NCBI GenBank assembly: GCA_030248225.1
Contig: JASANE010003231.1
Coordinates: 1 to 64,000 of the forward strand
Origin: Trileptium ribeirensis
Lineage: Eukaryota; Nematoda; Enoplea; Enoplida; Thoracostomopsidae
Direction of reading: 5' to 3'
DNA length: 64,000 bases
Positions 32,041 through 45,513 of the stretch are shown here, piece after piece (position 1 is the stretch's first letter; every line of letters starts with the position of its first letter). The notes under the pieces are model-generated. The model saw nothing but the letters and a program-made list of their open reading frames with translations, had not been told where the DNA came from and did no database searches. Position numbers and translations under genes: made by a program.

Positions 32041-33062
32041 GACATACCTTGTGGCGTACCACTGGGTAGTGTTATTGGTCCCACACTCTTCATAGCAATC
32101 GCTCCTGTTGCTGAAATAATCAGTTGAGGTGGGTTTTCTGCTCATTGCTATGCTGACGCTATTCAAATATATATACAGACATTTTGACGCCGATGAGCTT
32201 AATCATGTTGTCGAGTCTCTGCAGAAACTTTTTTGTTGTCGTTACAACACTGGTTCTACAACAATAAACTCGAAACTAAACGGGTCTAAAACTGGACTCA
32301 TTTACTTCTCCCGTCGCCATTGCCCTGGTATACCACTGCAAGTCAATGTTATCACCATTCGCCCTTCAACGAGCCTCAAAATTCTCAGTGATGTGCTGGA
32401 CAGCAGACTAAGCTTTCTCAAACACATGACTGAGTTGGCACGTTCGTGCACTTGGAAATTCCGTGAAGTTGGTCGAATTTGACAATGCTTATATGTCGAA
32501 ACTTCGAACAGCATCGTACAGGATTTTGTAATGTCCCGACTTGACTACTGCAACGCATTGTACTAAGGCTTGCCCAGATCTACAAGCCGTTCGTCGTTTA
32601 CTACATAATGCGGCCAGAATTATTTCTGGTACGCGACCCTGCGAACACATAAGTCCTTTGCTGCTTGAGCTACACTGGTTGCCGCTTGACAAGCGAATTC
32701 GGTACAAAGTGCTCCTGTTTGGTTGACTTCATAAAGCTCTGACTTCTAAAAGCCCTGCATACATTCATAAGGCGAACCGATAAACTGCAACTCGCTTAAC
32801 CAATGAAAGAGTATTACGCGCTGACGTCACACGGAATAACAGTTTCTGGTTCATCGGCCCGTCCTCATGGAACAGATTGCCATATAGGCTTCGTGACGGT
32901 GCTTTAAACTTTACTGAATTTAAGTCTAAGTTACAGGAGTTTCTGTTTCCGCAGGTTTTGTCTTCATAATTTCAAAAATTGTCGTATTGTTATATCGTAT
33001 CCAGCGCTTTTGCAACGCTATCAGCGAAAAGGGCGCTTCATAAATGCCTTATTATTATTATT
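32041..33062 (+). pseudogene. LINE (L2-like) reverse transcriptase, 3' part
   Basis: Decayed relative of the LINE at 49531-51561. It starts GVPLGSVIGPTLF, continues with a mutated catalytic box YADAIQIY, then SKTGLIYFSRR, ELARSCTWKFREVGR, RRLLHNAARIISGTR and LHWLPLDKRIRYK, and ends FWFIGPSSWNRLP...FKSKLQEFLF. The 3' end CCAGCGCTTTTGCAACGC...GCGCTTCATAAATGCC leads into a TTATTA microsatellite. Several stops and frameshifts. Its catalytic aspartate pair is reduced to one. Confidence 0.78.
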
Positions 33063-35994
33063 AGGAACACATGGGACTGAACAAAAGTTGGAAATGCCCC
33101 ACGAAAGATGGGGGACAGACCAAAAGTGAGAACTTCACCTAAAAGTGTGGCAATCGACGCAAAAAGCTACCGCGTAATCCCACAACGTATATACATAACA
33201 TAGTGTATACATGAGTGTCACAATCTTCTCAAGGGTCCATCATGGGTGTCCGCGGGCCGAGCCGGGTACGGGTTGAAATCTTGAGCCGGCGGGTAGTGGG
33301 TCACTGTAACGTTCATAATGTCCTATATGTTCAGCAACAAGCTCTATTGCCGAAATGACTATGTGATTCTGTATAGTTAGCGCCATTAAAAAAGACATAG
33401 TGGTCCTGTCTAGTAAGCAATGTCCTGAACACTTGTTTGTTCTTTTTAGCACCCGCTATACAAAATTATTAGCGATTTACTTTAATGTCCACTCCATTTT
33501 TTCCTTTATTGAGTAGTGGGCACTGTTACCGAAGTGACTAACTTGTTCCTTTAATGAGAACTGCTTGAAAGACTAATGATTCGTTAACTTTAGTTGGCGC
33601 TATATAAGAGCATGTGTTTGTGATTATGCGTTCGAAAAACATCGATTTGTGGAATTTATGCTAGAGCAATGATTATGGACAGGAATTTGACCAATTTCAC
33701 AATACGCGTAATCGGGAAACCATTCTTTTAAGGCGGCTGGTTGGGCTGTGGTAAGAGAGTTGACGAAAATGAGTCAATTTCTTCGTTGTGTAGCCTGGAC
33801 GGTGAATGCCATTGGCAAAGAGTTCACTATTACTAAGCTAAATGTATAAGAATAGCTTATAATCAATAATGATGGCCTTGCAACGCCCCGATATAAGTGT
33901 ATAAGTTGCGGGCTTCGTGGGTCTGCAAAACTGTCTGAGCCCGGTAGTACTGGTATAGTGGTAGTGGACGAGTCTCCAATTATCGCGGTTACTCGAGAAC
34001 TCATAATATTTTGCAAGCGTGCTCTTCTGCTCTGTTGTTCACTTATTAACATGTAGACCTAACACTGGATCCAGCTTTAAAATATGAAATAGTCTTCGAT
34101 TACGTCAGAAATGAAATTTACAATTATATCGCGCATTTGTTTACAAAGTATAGTTTGGCTTCTGATTGTCAAACTGAGCGTTTCCGTTATGTAAACGCTT
34201 GCGATAATGGGACACCAGAGTAGCTTCTTAGCTAATATTCATAGGAAGTTCTAGGAATGGTATGTTCATATATTGCAACTGTGCATTTTGTGTACTGTAA
34301 ACGAAACGCCTAAAATCTATAATATGATGGGCACTGCAGATATTTCAACTTTATATATAACGGAGGAATCGGGCGACTACATAAATCTATGATGTATACT
34401 TTTTGTAAGATTCTAGTATAAAATCATAACATTTCGAAGCAGTTTTTTTGAAATTTCATCTGGTGCGAATTTCGTGCATTTTCAAATTTCACCGAGTGTT
34501 TTTGCGAGTTGCAGAAACGCTTACAATATTCAGTGTTGCTTTGTCGCCTGCGCCTTAAATACGGATAGGTCGACCTGTATACCGATTCGACTGAAAATCG
34601 CTAAAATTACAACTGTAATTTTTTTTAATTTAGGTGTGCCTTTTTATGAAACTTTGTCAAAATGTATCTTATTTTGCGCAAAAACAGAGTAATTTTCACA
34701 TTTTGCATTCCCCTGGCTATATCTTCATTGATATTGAAAAATTAAGTACTTTAGTGGAGTAATCTTGGGTTCGCCAGCGTCGTCCACAAATTGACAGTTT
34801 AAAAGATGCGAGAATGATTTTGGTACCAATCGATTGGACTCATTGATTTAATCCAATTTTATGTCAAAAAATTGTATATAATTTTGGATAACCTCGCAAT
34901 TTATTTCATGATAAACTAGTCTATGAAGACAAAATATCAACCAAACTTAACCGAATTTCTTATTTAAACATGGACACTCTTTGATGATCTTAAATAATAT
35001 ATATGTGTCTACCAAGATATGTATGTGAAAACGAAAAACGAATCACTGAGGTTATTAAAATATTACTTTATAAGTTTTTAATATTAAACTGGCAGTGCTA
35101 TTTATTGATCTCTGAGTGTTCAAAAAATATTCGTACTTTTCATTTGGTGATATTTAAGGCTATCGATTTGTGGCATCTGTAACTCGAGTTTGAAACATCC
35201 GGTTATTTTCTGGGGTGGCTCAATCGAAAGCTGAAAATCCTTTTAGGGTTAGGGCCTAAAACGGGTCACAACTGTTTGATGTCAAAAATGCGCCTAAGGG
35301 TTAAAATGGGGTTTTAAAAGAGCCCATGAGACCCGAAATAGACACAAAACAATCATATCTCCATACCCCATGGAACGTCATGTGGGTGAGTTTTATTTGG
35401 ATATATTTTGCAATGCGTTTGCAGATCTATATATAATGTCTTTGACTCTGTTCAATGTTTACAGTGGTTACCAATGCTGCAGGATTATTTTCAAATGAGT
35501 CCGTGGGACGAAAACACTTCCAAATACACGAAAACGCACACATCTCGGTAACCGTTTGAATATATATATATATGTGAGTAATGGACTCATTTTATAACTC
35601 AATAATTCGCTGCTAACGCATACATTCCTTATATTGGTTGCCTAAGTTGTAGGATCATGTTAAATGGCCCACCGGAGTTGGTACACGCGAGAACGATCAT
35701 ATCTCCATAACGAATAAATGTTTTTCAAATTTTGTATAGCGCTCGTTTGTTTGAATATTCGTCTGGTAAGAACATCATATGTATTGCGAAATATGTTGCG
35801 AGACACACGCGAGTTGAATTGTTTATATTAACACGCTCGAAATTAAAAAAATCTTAGTCTCGACGAGTCCATTGTGTATATAGCGAGGAAACAAATATTT
35901 GACACTCTATAAGATGCAAATCATTATTTTAAATGTGCTTTAAATGCAACTTACTATTCAATAAGGGAATTGGTCTTGCAGCTCATACGACAGT
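33063..35994. other. Unassigned DNA between the LINE and receptor gene B
   Basis: No gene supported. A 92-codon minus frame at 33774-34052 has no family motif and no donor site. The stretch 35150-35540 contains G-rich words that recall the satellite-like DNA near 54100-54950. A short (TA) run lies near 35561-35575. Confidence 0.4.
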
Positions 35995-36165
35995 TCAAAG
36001 GTGGGCATGAGTGAGGAATAGAAGTATGTCTAGAGTATATGTACCTACGTATATACATACCGTAATCATTGCAGCCCGCGATATGTCGAATATATGTCCG
36101 GACGTTAGAGCGATTTCATTTGTTGTAAGTTGCGTGATCAGTTTTTGAAGACAATATCGACGTTC
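35995..36165 (-). CDS. Receptor gene B, exon 6 (last membrane segment)
   Basis: Acceptor TGAATTTTCAG before 36165, phase 0, continuing from the KEW end of exon 5. It encodes 56 residues and a stop. The block ALTSGHIFDISRAAMITVCI leads to GTYTLDILLF, with the spacing of the TYxxxxxQF signature at the end of gustatory receptors; the Q is leucine here. This exon is the best single support for the family call. Confidence 0.66.
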   Translation of the reverse strand, partial: ERRYCLQKLITQLTTNEIALTSGHIFDISRAAMITVCIYVGTYTLDILLFLTHAHL

Positions 36166-36828
36166 CTGAAAATTCAAATGAAAGGGCTCAGTTGGGATTT
36201 AAGGGACCAGGCACGTAGCCAGACTTCTATGTTAGTGGAGCAAGTCAATTTCAGGGCGTGGCAAAAATTTTTTGTCTATAAAATGTTCATTACGTCTAAT
36301 TTTACACAGCCCTTGCAAAAGATAAAAGTATTTTCTCAGAGGTAGGAAGGTTTGGGGAGCGCTGCTAACCTTCTCTCTCCCTGGTACGTTCCTCCAAGGG
36401 ATTCAGTTCCTAAAATAGATAAGTATATAAAAATCAATGCAACAGCCCGTTTGAAAGATTAATTTATTGTAATCCTTGGCTACTAAATATTGATTATTGT
36501 TTTTTGAAGTCGAAACTGTGGTAACTATGATGCCGCGTTTTTGTACTCTAGACTAGACAGACAGTTGATAACATGTGTATTCATTGGATTATTTAATGTG
36601 TTGTGTATCAGTACCTACCGTGTACCTGCTTGCAACTCCTAGTTCAGGGATAATTGTAGTAGCCCTAATATGTGAAAACAGGGAAAATATTAGATTTGGG
36701 TTCTACCGTTGAACAGATAGATAGGGCATGTCATGAAGTATCGAAAATTAGGCCACTCTACGTATAAGCGCTATGAACTTGACTTAACAACTTCCTGAAA
36801 TATAACTTATAAACATTAGTTAACTCAC

Positions 36829-37172
36829 CCATTCTTTTGCTGTTGTAACTGGAACTGTTGGTGGCGCATTATTCGACTGCGCCTGGCTTGTCGGATCTAA
36901 TCCTGCTCCACAGACACTATTACAACTTCCCGGAGTCGCACAGCCGCCACCGGTGATGGCGTTGCTCGTGAGTCGATCATTTTCAGCTTTAAATACGGCT
37001 GCAACGCATTGAGCCGATTGTTCGTTGGTTATAATCGGCGGAATCATAATAAGCGCAAATAGAACTAGTTTTCCGATCGAATCGCTGATAACGAATAGTC
37101 GATCGGTTGAAGAGTCCATATCGACAACAACAGTCACAAAAACATTGGTTGTGACGTAGATAATAAGCAGTC
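36829..37172 (-). CDS. Receptor gene B, exon 5
   Basis: Acceptor TTTCATTGTAG before 37172 and donor AATGG before GTGAGT; phase 2 in, phase 0 out. Hydrophobic segments are LLIIYVTTNVFVTVVV and KLVLFALIMIPPIITNE. They align with SLICLVCAELFVLTA and LILKLVILVLLMIPPILVNE of gene A, which has an extra phase-2 intron between them. The exon then has a long cysteine/glycine/proline-rich loop before the last membrane segment. Confidence 0.68.
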
Positions 37173-37469
37173 CTACAATGAAAGAAGTGGCTTGCCCCAG
37201 CTGGGTGTTCCTGATGCTTTGTATATGTATATATATAATTTGTGCTCAGACTGCCCGACGTAACAGCATTCATTCGTGCAGAGATTTGGTGTCCTTCGTT
37301 CTATTCTAGATGGGCAAAGTAAACATGAGAAGCGTTCATAACCGAGAATGACCATATGTTTCGTATGACCTTAGAGTGTTTTTCAGCACGTGCACAAAGA
37401 AAAATAACTATTGCGGGACAAAGCAACTCATTAACCCAAGAACGCAAATTCAGATCCGTCAATAAGGTT

Positions 37470-38150
37470 AGGACGATATATAATGACAGATTTATCCTCA
37501 ATTGTAGAGCGGTGTAATTTGAATTCCAAATCTCAAGCTAATTTTATTGAACTACAAAAGTATAAAATTTGATTTCAAGCTATTTTCAACTGTGGAGAAA
37601 GCCGTAAAGAAGAAATAAATAAAGAAAATATTGTGTATTTAAGTATATTTTGACAAGTTTTTGGATATCATAAATGACCCTGAATTTGCGAACGATATGT
37701 TTGGAACTTAGCCAGCACCACGGTTTAAAGGCCACAAGTTTCTGCCTTTTGTTTGAATGTATTTATTTAAGTCTGGCCTTTGACATAATTGGGCCGCATT
37801 TGGATTATTCGGACGATATATAATTACAGAAATATACTCGATTATATTCTCATCATGCTGAAATAATCAACAATGGGTCGCCGGTCGTATCAAATTTTAT
37901 TTTAAACTATCTTCAACGATGGAGAAAGCGGTTTAAATGAAGTAAAAATTTGAAAATATATAACGCGCGCCTCATATTTTTGAAAGTTCTTGTGTGTCGT
38001 GTCTGACCCTGAAATTGCGATACCTATTTTTGACACCAAGCACGAACCACGGTTCAAACGCCACAAGTTTCGGCGTTTTGGTTGAATATTGGTATTTAAA
38101 TTTGGCTTTTGTACTAAGTTGGTGGCATTTGGATTACATTTTGCCCAAAG
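37470..38150 (+). repeat. Tandem duplication, about 340-bp unit
   Basis: Two diverged units follow one another: ACGATATATAAT...GGAGAAAGC...CCACGGTTTAAAGGCCACAAGTTTC...GCATTTGGATTA (about 37470-37812 and 37812-38140). A partial third start lies near 38280. It lies in the intron between exons 5 and 4 of receptor gene B. Confidence 0.6.
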
Positions 38151-38499
38151 CTGCGTCTTTGTAGTAGACTTCCGGCATCCCACGAAAAGCAAAATTGTCG
38201 CTACGTACGAACATATCGACTAGAAATTAAATCTGATTACTAAAATAGGCTTTAACGCTGCCTTAGTGTCAGTTCACGGCAAATATTGTGGCAAGAATAT
38301 ATAATGAAAAGAACCCTTTTTATCTCAAATTTTTAATACATAATAAAATACAGCTGTAATAGGTAACGGAAAAGTTTTGACGTTTAAATAAAAGTTTGGA
38401 AATTTGGACATGCTTACCTACGTACGGAAACACAATATATCCCACTGTTTTACTCGCAGAGCCGCATATCGTAAACCATTTCCGTGCCTGTCATTAATA

Positions 38500-38660
38500 T
38501 AAATATATGCTAGATATATATATATATTCATTCATGTATAATACGTATAATATATATATATATATTATATTACAATATATACGTATAATATATATATATA
38601 ATTATATTACAATATGTATATACGATATATACAATATTTATTTCTTATATATATATATAA
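38500..38660. repeat. AT-rich microsatellite
   Basis: Imperfect TA repeats interrupted by TATACGTATAATA. They abut the donor side of exon 4 of receptor gene B. Confidence 0.8.
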
Positions 38661-38665
38661 TTTAC

Positions 38666-38900
38666 CTTGTAAAATTAAGTAGTAGTACGCTACTAAGTTG
38701 TTTGATTGCGCGGTCATATCGGTAAGTTTTTGAAATTGCCTTCGTGCCATTACGATTCCCTGTTTGTCCGAAGTTCTACTATCCATCGTTCGTCGCATGC
38801 GACGATAACCCAAACCGAGAACGAATATTGTCAAAAATTGATAACATATGCCGCCCCATTGAATTGCAGATGTCCACAGTGCGATTGCGATATTGAGAAA
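38666..38900 (-). CDS. Receptor gene B, exon 4
   Basis: Acceptor TATATTTTCAG before 38900 and donor TTACAAG before GTAAAT; phase 0 in, phase 1 out. It encodes FLNIAIALWTSAIQWGGICY, a basic loop GYRRMRRTMDSRTSDKQG, and RQFQKLTDMTAQSNNLVAYY, which matches gene A. The donor lies next to an AT microsatellite. Confidence 0.68.
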
Positions 38901-40289
38901 CTGAAAATATATAACGTTTTATCTTACTAAAATGCACTTCCAAACACCATTAAGCAGAACATTTATTTATGCTTAAGAAATTATTTAAGTTTAAATGCGT
39001 AAACCTAAACTAAAATAATTTCATGGCAAGAGCAGTCTCTTTTCTATTTCCGCCAGATATTCGCTACTGACGTTCTAAATGAAGGTGATGGAATATCAAA
39101 AAAATTTGTTTCTCAACCATATGATTTCGGCCTGTTATGAACTCGTTAAAAATTCATCAAATATTTTCCTTTCTGTTCCTCTCTTTGGAATAAGACAGCT
39201 GTCAAAATGATCCCCCAGCCTTCTTGCCCCTAGAATGCTGTAATCAGATAGCTTACGTACTGGTTCTCAGATATCACTACCAAGATTCGATGATGGTCGA
39301 CTCGGCTGAAGAGTGTATAAATATGAGTTTTAAAGTAAGACATGAGAGAAAAAATAAAAGTACTATGGGTTCTAAATGTGCTGAAAACCACTGTTATGTT
39401 GCCCTTTTTGCACTAAGTAGCATTATTTACTTTCTATTATATTAAAGGGCTCAGGAAGTTAAAGACTTTTCCGTGGTTGACTTAGCTATCGATGGCGTGG
39501 TTTGTGTTTTCGCTGTTCGACAACACGGCAAAAAGCCGTCCGCACATCCCTTAGGAAAATGATGCCACACAATGCATTTCCGACGCATTAAGTGTATACT
39601 AAACAATGTTGACCTGTTTTCCCTCGCCACGAGTTATTGAACGGGCAATTATGTATTATTCAGGAGGAATCTCGAAAAAGTTTCTCTGGTTGTGAAGGAG
39701 ATTCACCTGAATGTTTCTGAATAAATCTGCTACAGTTGCGACAAGATGTGATAATCACTGGCATATTTGAAAATAAACACTGTCTTTGTCCGGAATATAG
39801 CTCCTGGCTGCGTTGACAGAAGATGCTTAAATTCAGTATACGTAGTGTAATGTTTTAAAAAAGTACAGGCGCATCGGGTGGTGGATGTGGCAGTTTTTCT
39901 TTGACTAGGTTGCAGCAACGTAATATGCGTATATATATCCACTGTCAGCTGTTATCAAGTATGCTGTATCAAGTTCCAAAAGTATGACTCATGTATTCCA
40001 AGCTATGCATAGTATGATTAGCATATCAGGTTGATCAAGTTCAAATTTAAGACACCATGACAGCTCTCTAAATGGGTCATACACCGTTATCATTCCATCA
40101 TACGTATTTTTGTTAACTTGATAGTAAGAAAGAAGAATAATTTTTCAAGGTTGAGGTGACAAAATTTTACGGGAAGTATTCATTCCATTTACGGTTCAGG
40201 CTGTACAAGGAAATTGATCACTTTATGTATGTATGTTTATACCACATTGGAGCAAGAACTTTAGAAAATTTTAAGCTAAACTACTAGAT

Positions 40290-40336
40290 TGGAATTCCAG
40301 TACCGATATGGTTCTGGCATTTCCCGTTACTCCCTG
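40290..40336 (+). mobile_element. hAT right-end fragment
   Basis: GGAATTCCAGTACCGATATGG...CCCGTTACTCCCTG resembles the terminus of the CCGGAA-rich hAT family. The rest is missing or too diverged to see. Confidence 0.4.
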
Positions 40337-40739
40337 CCTGGGGGTCTGGATATGTTGGTCCAAGAACATGGTTGGGCAGTCATGTTTATGACCTAACAAA
40401 TTGGTCATAAACCACTAGAAATTACAAGTTCAAGCGTTGTTTATCACGCTTTAAGCTCCTATAATTTCCCGTATTGGATATGTAGTCAACTGGGGCAACT
40501 TGGAACATAAGGTTAACTTGGAACACAGAAATGGTGAACACGTTTGACATGCGATTCCTAAGGCGTGCTTGCACCATGTGTCATTATGTATCATTCAAGC
40601 ACAATTGCACAAGTGCACCGAATTGCTAAAGTACTATTTTAAAACCCTTCATACAACTGATTTCAAAATATACCAAAATTTTACATTTTTGAGGCCAAAA
40701 GTTATCAAATGAGCCTTCTGCTCCGTACTAAAAGTTACT

Positions 40740-41760
40740 AACATACCCAATGTAGGGCTACAGCAATGAAACAAACATGCCTAACGGGCTAACCCCATCG
40801 TTCACCCACAGCAAGTAACGAACCAATTGTCGGAATTTTGAAAATTTCTTTTTTAGGATATTTTCGTTCTTTGGCTCACAGCTCGAAAATGGCTGTTTTG
40901 ACAAAAAATTGCTCAGCACCAAAGATGTATATACGTATCAATGCTTTACCTATTCTAAGCAGTTTATCAGGCATACACAGATAACAGTAGCCAATCAAAT
41001 ACTAATAAATGTATAATTTTTGAAGTGCTCCGTAGTCCAGAATTTGTTAGTGTTGCCGTTTTTTAAGCTGCGGCCCAACAGTTAGTAATTAGCTTGCGTT
41101 TTCTCGGCAACCTCAGCATAAAACACTTTCGAGTATTTCATATCGCTAAGCAGTGTGTAATACTAGTAACTCGCTCGGTGACGGGAAACGGAGCAAGCGT
41201 AACTTGTTTACGTTGAATACCTATTTCGAGGTCCAAACTGACCTTCCTGCGCCCATTCAAAGGAGTAAGGTAATAATACACCCGAAGTACAGTGGTTGTA
41301 ATTTTCAGCATATGTTAATGGTTTCTTTTCACAGTGTGGAAAAGATTGGTTCTACTTGCTATATTGGGTCATATGAGAGTGTTGAAAAACTACCAAACGT
41401 AACAAGCGCTGGATGTGTTTATTTCATGTAATTCCAAAATAATGTGACAACGTTAATGTTACACGGACTTTTATCCCGATGTTTTTCATAGACTGACGGA
41501 GCCGTGGCTAACCTTATTCATTGGCTGACAAATTTTGGAAATAGCTCGCTTTTTTGTTTCGTGGTGGAGGTTGAAATATTTGGATAATATTAATAGTTCC
41601 AGTAGTATATTTCCTCTAATCGTGCTCTTAAAAATTGTTCATCTTGTAAAACAAATCAATTTCTAAATCACAAATTTCAAAAAATTATAATTTTTAGAAG
41701 ATCTTTTACGTTGTATAGGGCATTATTACTGGCCGAATTTGCTGCTTTTCACGTAAGTAC
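40740..41760 (+). repeat. Dispersed non-coding repeat, copy 3
   Basis: Contains the fullest version of the repeat also seen near 13150-14010 and 57680-57880: it begins near AATGAAACAAACATGCCTAACGGG and includes ATGTTACACGGACTTTTATC and TTCTAAATCACAAATTTC. No open frame or terminal repeat stands out. It lies in the large intron between exons 4 and 3 of gene B. Confidence 0.5.
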
Positions 41761-42130
41761 AGTTAATTAGTATATATTCGTAACAAATTAAAAATGTAAG
41801 CCTTCACAATATTTTTCTAAAATACGGGTTTTCGCCTTATGGGCGCAGGGGCTTACCCAGTATGTCTGGATGCGCACGCCAATTGACCCTTCCCTCACCC
41901 TCCTCCCCCGAAAGTTTGTCTCTTAAATTTTTGATTTTGACCCCGAGAAATTTTAATTTTAGGCCAGCATAAAGCACAATTTCAGCGAATTCTAGTATTT
42001 TTACCCATTTCAGTCGTAGAATGCAGTAATTTATACAAAACGACACATATATGGTATATATACATAATATATATACGTATATATATATATATAATATATT
42101 AAAATAAGATATATGTATATATGATAAATG

Positions 42131-43248
42131 CAGGGAATAACCGGAACCGGATCCAGCAACCGGAGCCATCTTTTTAAACCGGATCCGGAACCTGGTCTTC
42201 GAAACTTCTTTATAGTAAAACAAATGAAGGAAGAAATGAAGGTACATTGGTTTCGAAATGTAGTAAAATAAGTTTTTCATTACACTTAATGTATTGCGAT
42301 GACATTATTGCCGCTCTGAAATTTTAAAGAGACTGACGAAGGCAATAACTTATATTTATCAATCAATATGGCGGTTTTTGGACACTCAGAACAATTAAAT
42401 TCCTTCCACTATACGGCCTTGCGTAAATTGCGTCAAATTGAATATGCTTCTAACGAATGGATCGTAGACTAAACTATTTCGCTTTGTCTCCATTAGCCCC
42501 CCTTTGCTGGACATACGTTTGTTACATGTATTCCGTAGGAAACTTGAAATTATCGGTTTATATAACTCTAAAAGAAAATAAAAGAAGGTATACAATAGTT
42601 ATAAAGTCAGTGGTCCGAGACAATGTTGGTACACCAGTGCCCCTTAGCTAGATGATGATGATGACCTATGCTCAAAATGGTATAAATGAGATAAACTGTG
42701 ATAGTGCTGGCGCAGTTTCAACAAATACAGTTCATTACCAAGAATGTGGCTGATGGCTGCGTTGCATATATGTTACTCTACTGAAGTGTAGATTTATTTA
42801 CAAAGTTTACATGCGCACTAGCTGGTGCTTGACGCAATTTGTGTCTGCCAAGCTTACATCTAAGTACTTTTAGCTAATCCATACTTACCGAGTTGGACGG
42901 GTTTAATTCTAATCTACACCGCAGACTACTGACTGGGTAAAGTAGCTGCAACAAGGATCGACTTCTCTTTGTTTTGTTAACAAACTCTTGCAGAGTCAAG
43001 ATGAAAAATTCGTACTGAAATTGTGGTCCTACTTACGTTTCACATGGCAATTTGCTGAGTAAATCTTTTCTTTTGTTTGATTGATTTGGAATTTGATCAT
43101 TGTATATATTACATGTTTGGACCACAGATGAAGCAAATATGTGGAAAATTTTAAACAATATTTTAAACCGGAATTCCAGTTCCGGTATGGTTTTTACCTT
43201 TTGCCTGAACACGATTTTCCCCGGAAGCAGAATTCCTGTTACTCGCTG
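42131..43248 (-). mobile_element. Non-autonomous hAT, CCGGAA-rich family, copy B
   Basis: Ends are CAGGGAATAACCGGAACC (left) and the inverse of CAGCGAGTAACAGGAATT (right). Flanks GATAAATG and GGTAAATG are an 8-bp duplication with one change. The interior matches copies at 52577 and 61975 in opposite orientation. No transposase. Confidence 0.82.
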
Positions 43249-43718
43249 GGTAAATGATATAGAAAATATTTCCCCCACCCCGAGCTCGGGGTCAGACTTG
43301 ACCCCGATAGCCCCTCTAACGTCAGAGGCCCGCGGGACCCCGATGCATTTATAGTTCCATGCAGCGCTGTACCGGATAGAAAAAAATTAGCCTCATACCA
43401 AATACACTTCGCAACAATAAAATCAATGCATTTAAATAGTTAAATAACACAGTAAAACCATCGCTCACCCCAATAAACAAGAAGTTCATTAATACTTCTT
43501 TTTACCTCACTGATATTTCGGTTGCTGTTTCAGCAAAAATTTTTAGTTGCTCTGCCGGTTACTCACTGACAGTTAGATTTCATTACGCGTTGAATTATAC
43601 GAAAATTGCGAAAATACTCCAAGCCATTGATTATGTATATATATACTTATGACACAAACAATTTTGACTAATTCAACGCTATACCGCTCGATGTGGTAAC
43701 CCGTTTCTTTAAACAAAC

Positions 43719-43884
43719 CTTTAAATTTTCATTTTCAATAAGAGGATGATAATAGCGGGAAATCGAGAAACCCCCATAAATCATCATTCCCTCGTAGCAT
43801 CCGTTATAGATAGAAATACCGACTACGAAGATAACTGCAAGTAGCGTGGTCAAACGAACCCAATACCACAGCGTTTGACGTGAT
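43719..43884 (-). CDS. Receptor gene B, exon 3
   Basis: Acceptor TTTCATTTCCAG before 43884 and donor TTTAAAG before GTTTGT; phase 2 junction in, phase 0 out. It encodes 55 residues with membrane segment RLTTLLAVIFVVGISIYNG. Its phase matches the AA left at the end of exon 2, making a lysine codon. Confidence 0.65.
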
Positions 43885-44941
43885 CTGGAAATGAAAAAAT
43901 ATGTTTGTTTTACACAACAGAATAAGGTTACGACGTTCATACGTAAAGGTAATGGGCTGCCTACACCTTTATTTTTCGACGTGATCTGCTTTTTTTCGCC
44001 TGTTCTTAACTTTCAAACTATAACTTTATTACATCTTAGCCTGTTACACAGCTAGCTAGCTACTTAAGCTACGAGAAATATTAACATTGAATATGATTCA
44101 ATTTCTCAATTGGAACCGGAAGCGCGTTTTTCAGAAACCGGGAATCTTTTCATTCCTGCGCGCTAGGAATTCAAGGCTAAATTATATCTTACAATTCAAA
44201 CGTAAAACATTCTTTTCGAACTAGGTATGTCATTCAAGAAAATGTTTATGGAACGCTTAGGATTTCACATAAATGGCAGTAACTTTTTAATGCGCGAACC
44301 GATCAAGCTGATTTTACTAATATTCAACTCACTCGTCAATGCGAGTGCTACACAAAATTATAATTTTTTAGAGAAATAGTTTTTTCGAAAAGTTTGACTA
44401 CCAAGTGGTAATTGGTAGCCCAAAAATCGAAAATTTTGTATCGCGCATATTGTTGAAATGGGTATTGTGTGAACAGTCTCGTCGAACTGAGTCGAACGAT
44501 ATGAAAATTCTCACTCTATCATGAAAATTGAGGAATTTCAGGCTGGGGGATTCTATGAAATGCCCATCGAGTGTGTTCATCAAGACGGTTTAGAAAATAT
44601 TCGTTTGGACTATATTTTTGTGGGTTCTCTAATTATTCAATATAGTTTGCAAAAATTTCTTGACACAGTAACAGATATATATTTTGCATGCCACTTAAAC
44701 CTCAGTAGATGAAAGATGGGGGTTTTACCCCACCCCACCCTCCGGAGGAGGTTGGGGTGATGAGTCATGTGAGGGTTGAATGCATGTACATAGGTGCGCA
44801 GACATACATATGTATTGGTATACATGTCTACCTCACATATATAAATACATACAGATATAAACATACATATAACTTTAAGTTGGATTTTGCTATACATTAA
44901 CACTGTAATAAGCGGACTTAAATTGATGCATATTGCTGGTT

Positions 44942-45001
44942 CAAACGTTTCGACCGTACCACGGGCCTCATCAGGCGGCTATAGGCTACCGCTACGTTTT
45001 G
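44942..45001 (-). ncRNA. Hammerhead ribozyme, type III, copy 1
   Basis: On the minus strand: stem III, cleavage triplet GTA (44995-44993), stem I GCGG/CCGC, core CTGATGA (44974-44968), stem II GGCC..GGTC, then GAAA (44951-44948) and the other half of stem III (CGTTTG, with one bulged A opposite). All invariant core bases are present. Cleavage would fall between 44993 and 44992. The RNA would be transcribed towards the left end of the element. Confidence 0.85.
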
Positions 45002-45128
45002 TTTTCTTTATTGAGAAAATTACATACACAATAATACAGCTGAAGTATAATATATACATACACATATATAACATACACACACAACATTTACAGCAAAACA
45101 TAAATATTTACAAATACAATATCTTCAT

Positions 45129-45461
45129 TTAGACCCGTTTAGTACCATACTGATGTATCAGTTGATACTTTCGTTGCCGAGCGTGGACGGATTGGTCGTA
45201 GACGAATGCTGTTATCACTACATTACCTTCTGTAACCACACATAGTATGTAGCCTGGTTCACCTGACCAACCGCGGTAATCAATTACCCTGTTGAACATC
45301 TTAAAGTGCTCAACTCTCTTATCTTGTCGCTGGAAATGATCATCACCCTTGAAGACCGTTTCGAACACATTTGCTTCGTAGTCGTTTATGAGACGTGAAT
45401 TTCCGGCAGCAACATCACCAGTATGACCACTTACAAAGTATTTGCTGAAGTGGAGAAACAT
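45129..45461 (-). CDS. Unidentified 110-codon open frame between two hammerheads
   Basis: The frame MFLHFSKYFVSGHTGD... with FNRVIDYRGWSGEPGYILCV has no recognised family and no cysteine or histidine pattern. It lies within the ~590-nt RNA that self-cleavage at copies 3 and 1 would release. It may be chance. Confidence 0.25.
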   Translation of the reverse strand: MFLHFSKYFVSGHTGDVAAGNSRLINDYEANVFETVFKGDDHFQRQDKRVEHFKMFNRVIDYRGWSGEPGYILCVVTEGNVVITAFVYDQSVHARQRKYQLIHQYGTKRV

Positions 45462-45513
45462 AATCGATCCAAAGTCAAAACTGATTTAGAGTTACGCAAT
45501 GTACAGCCTTTTT

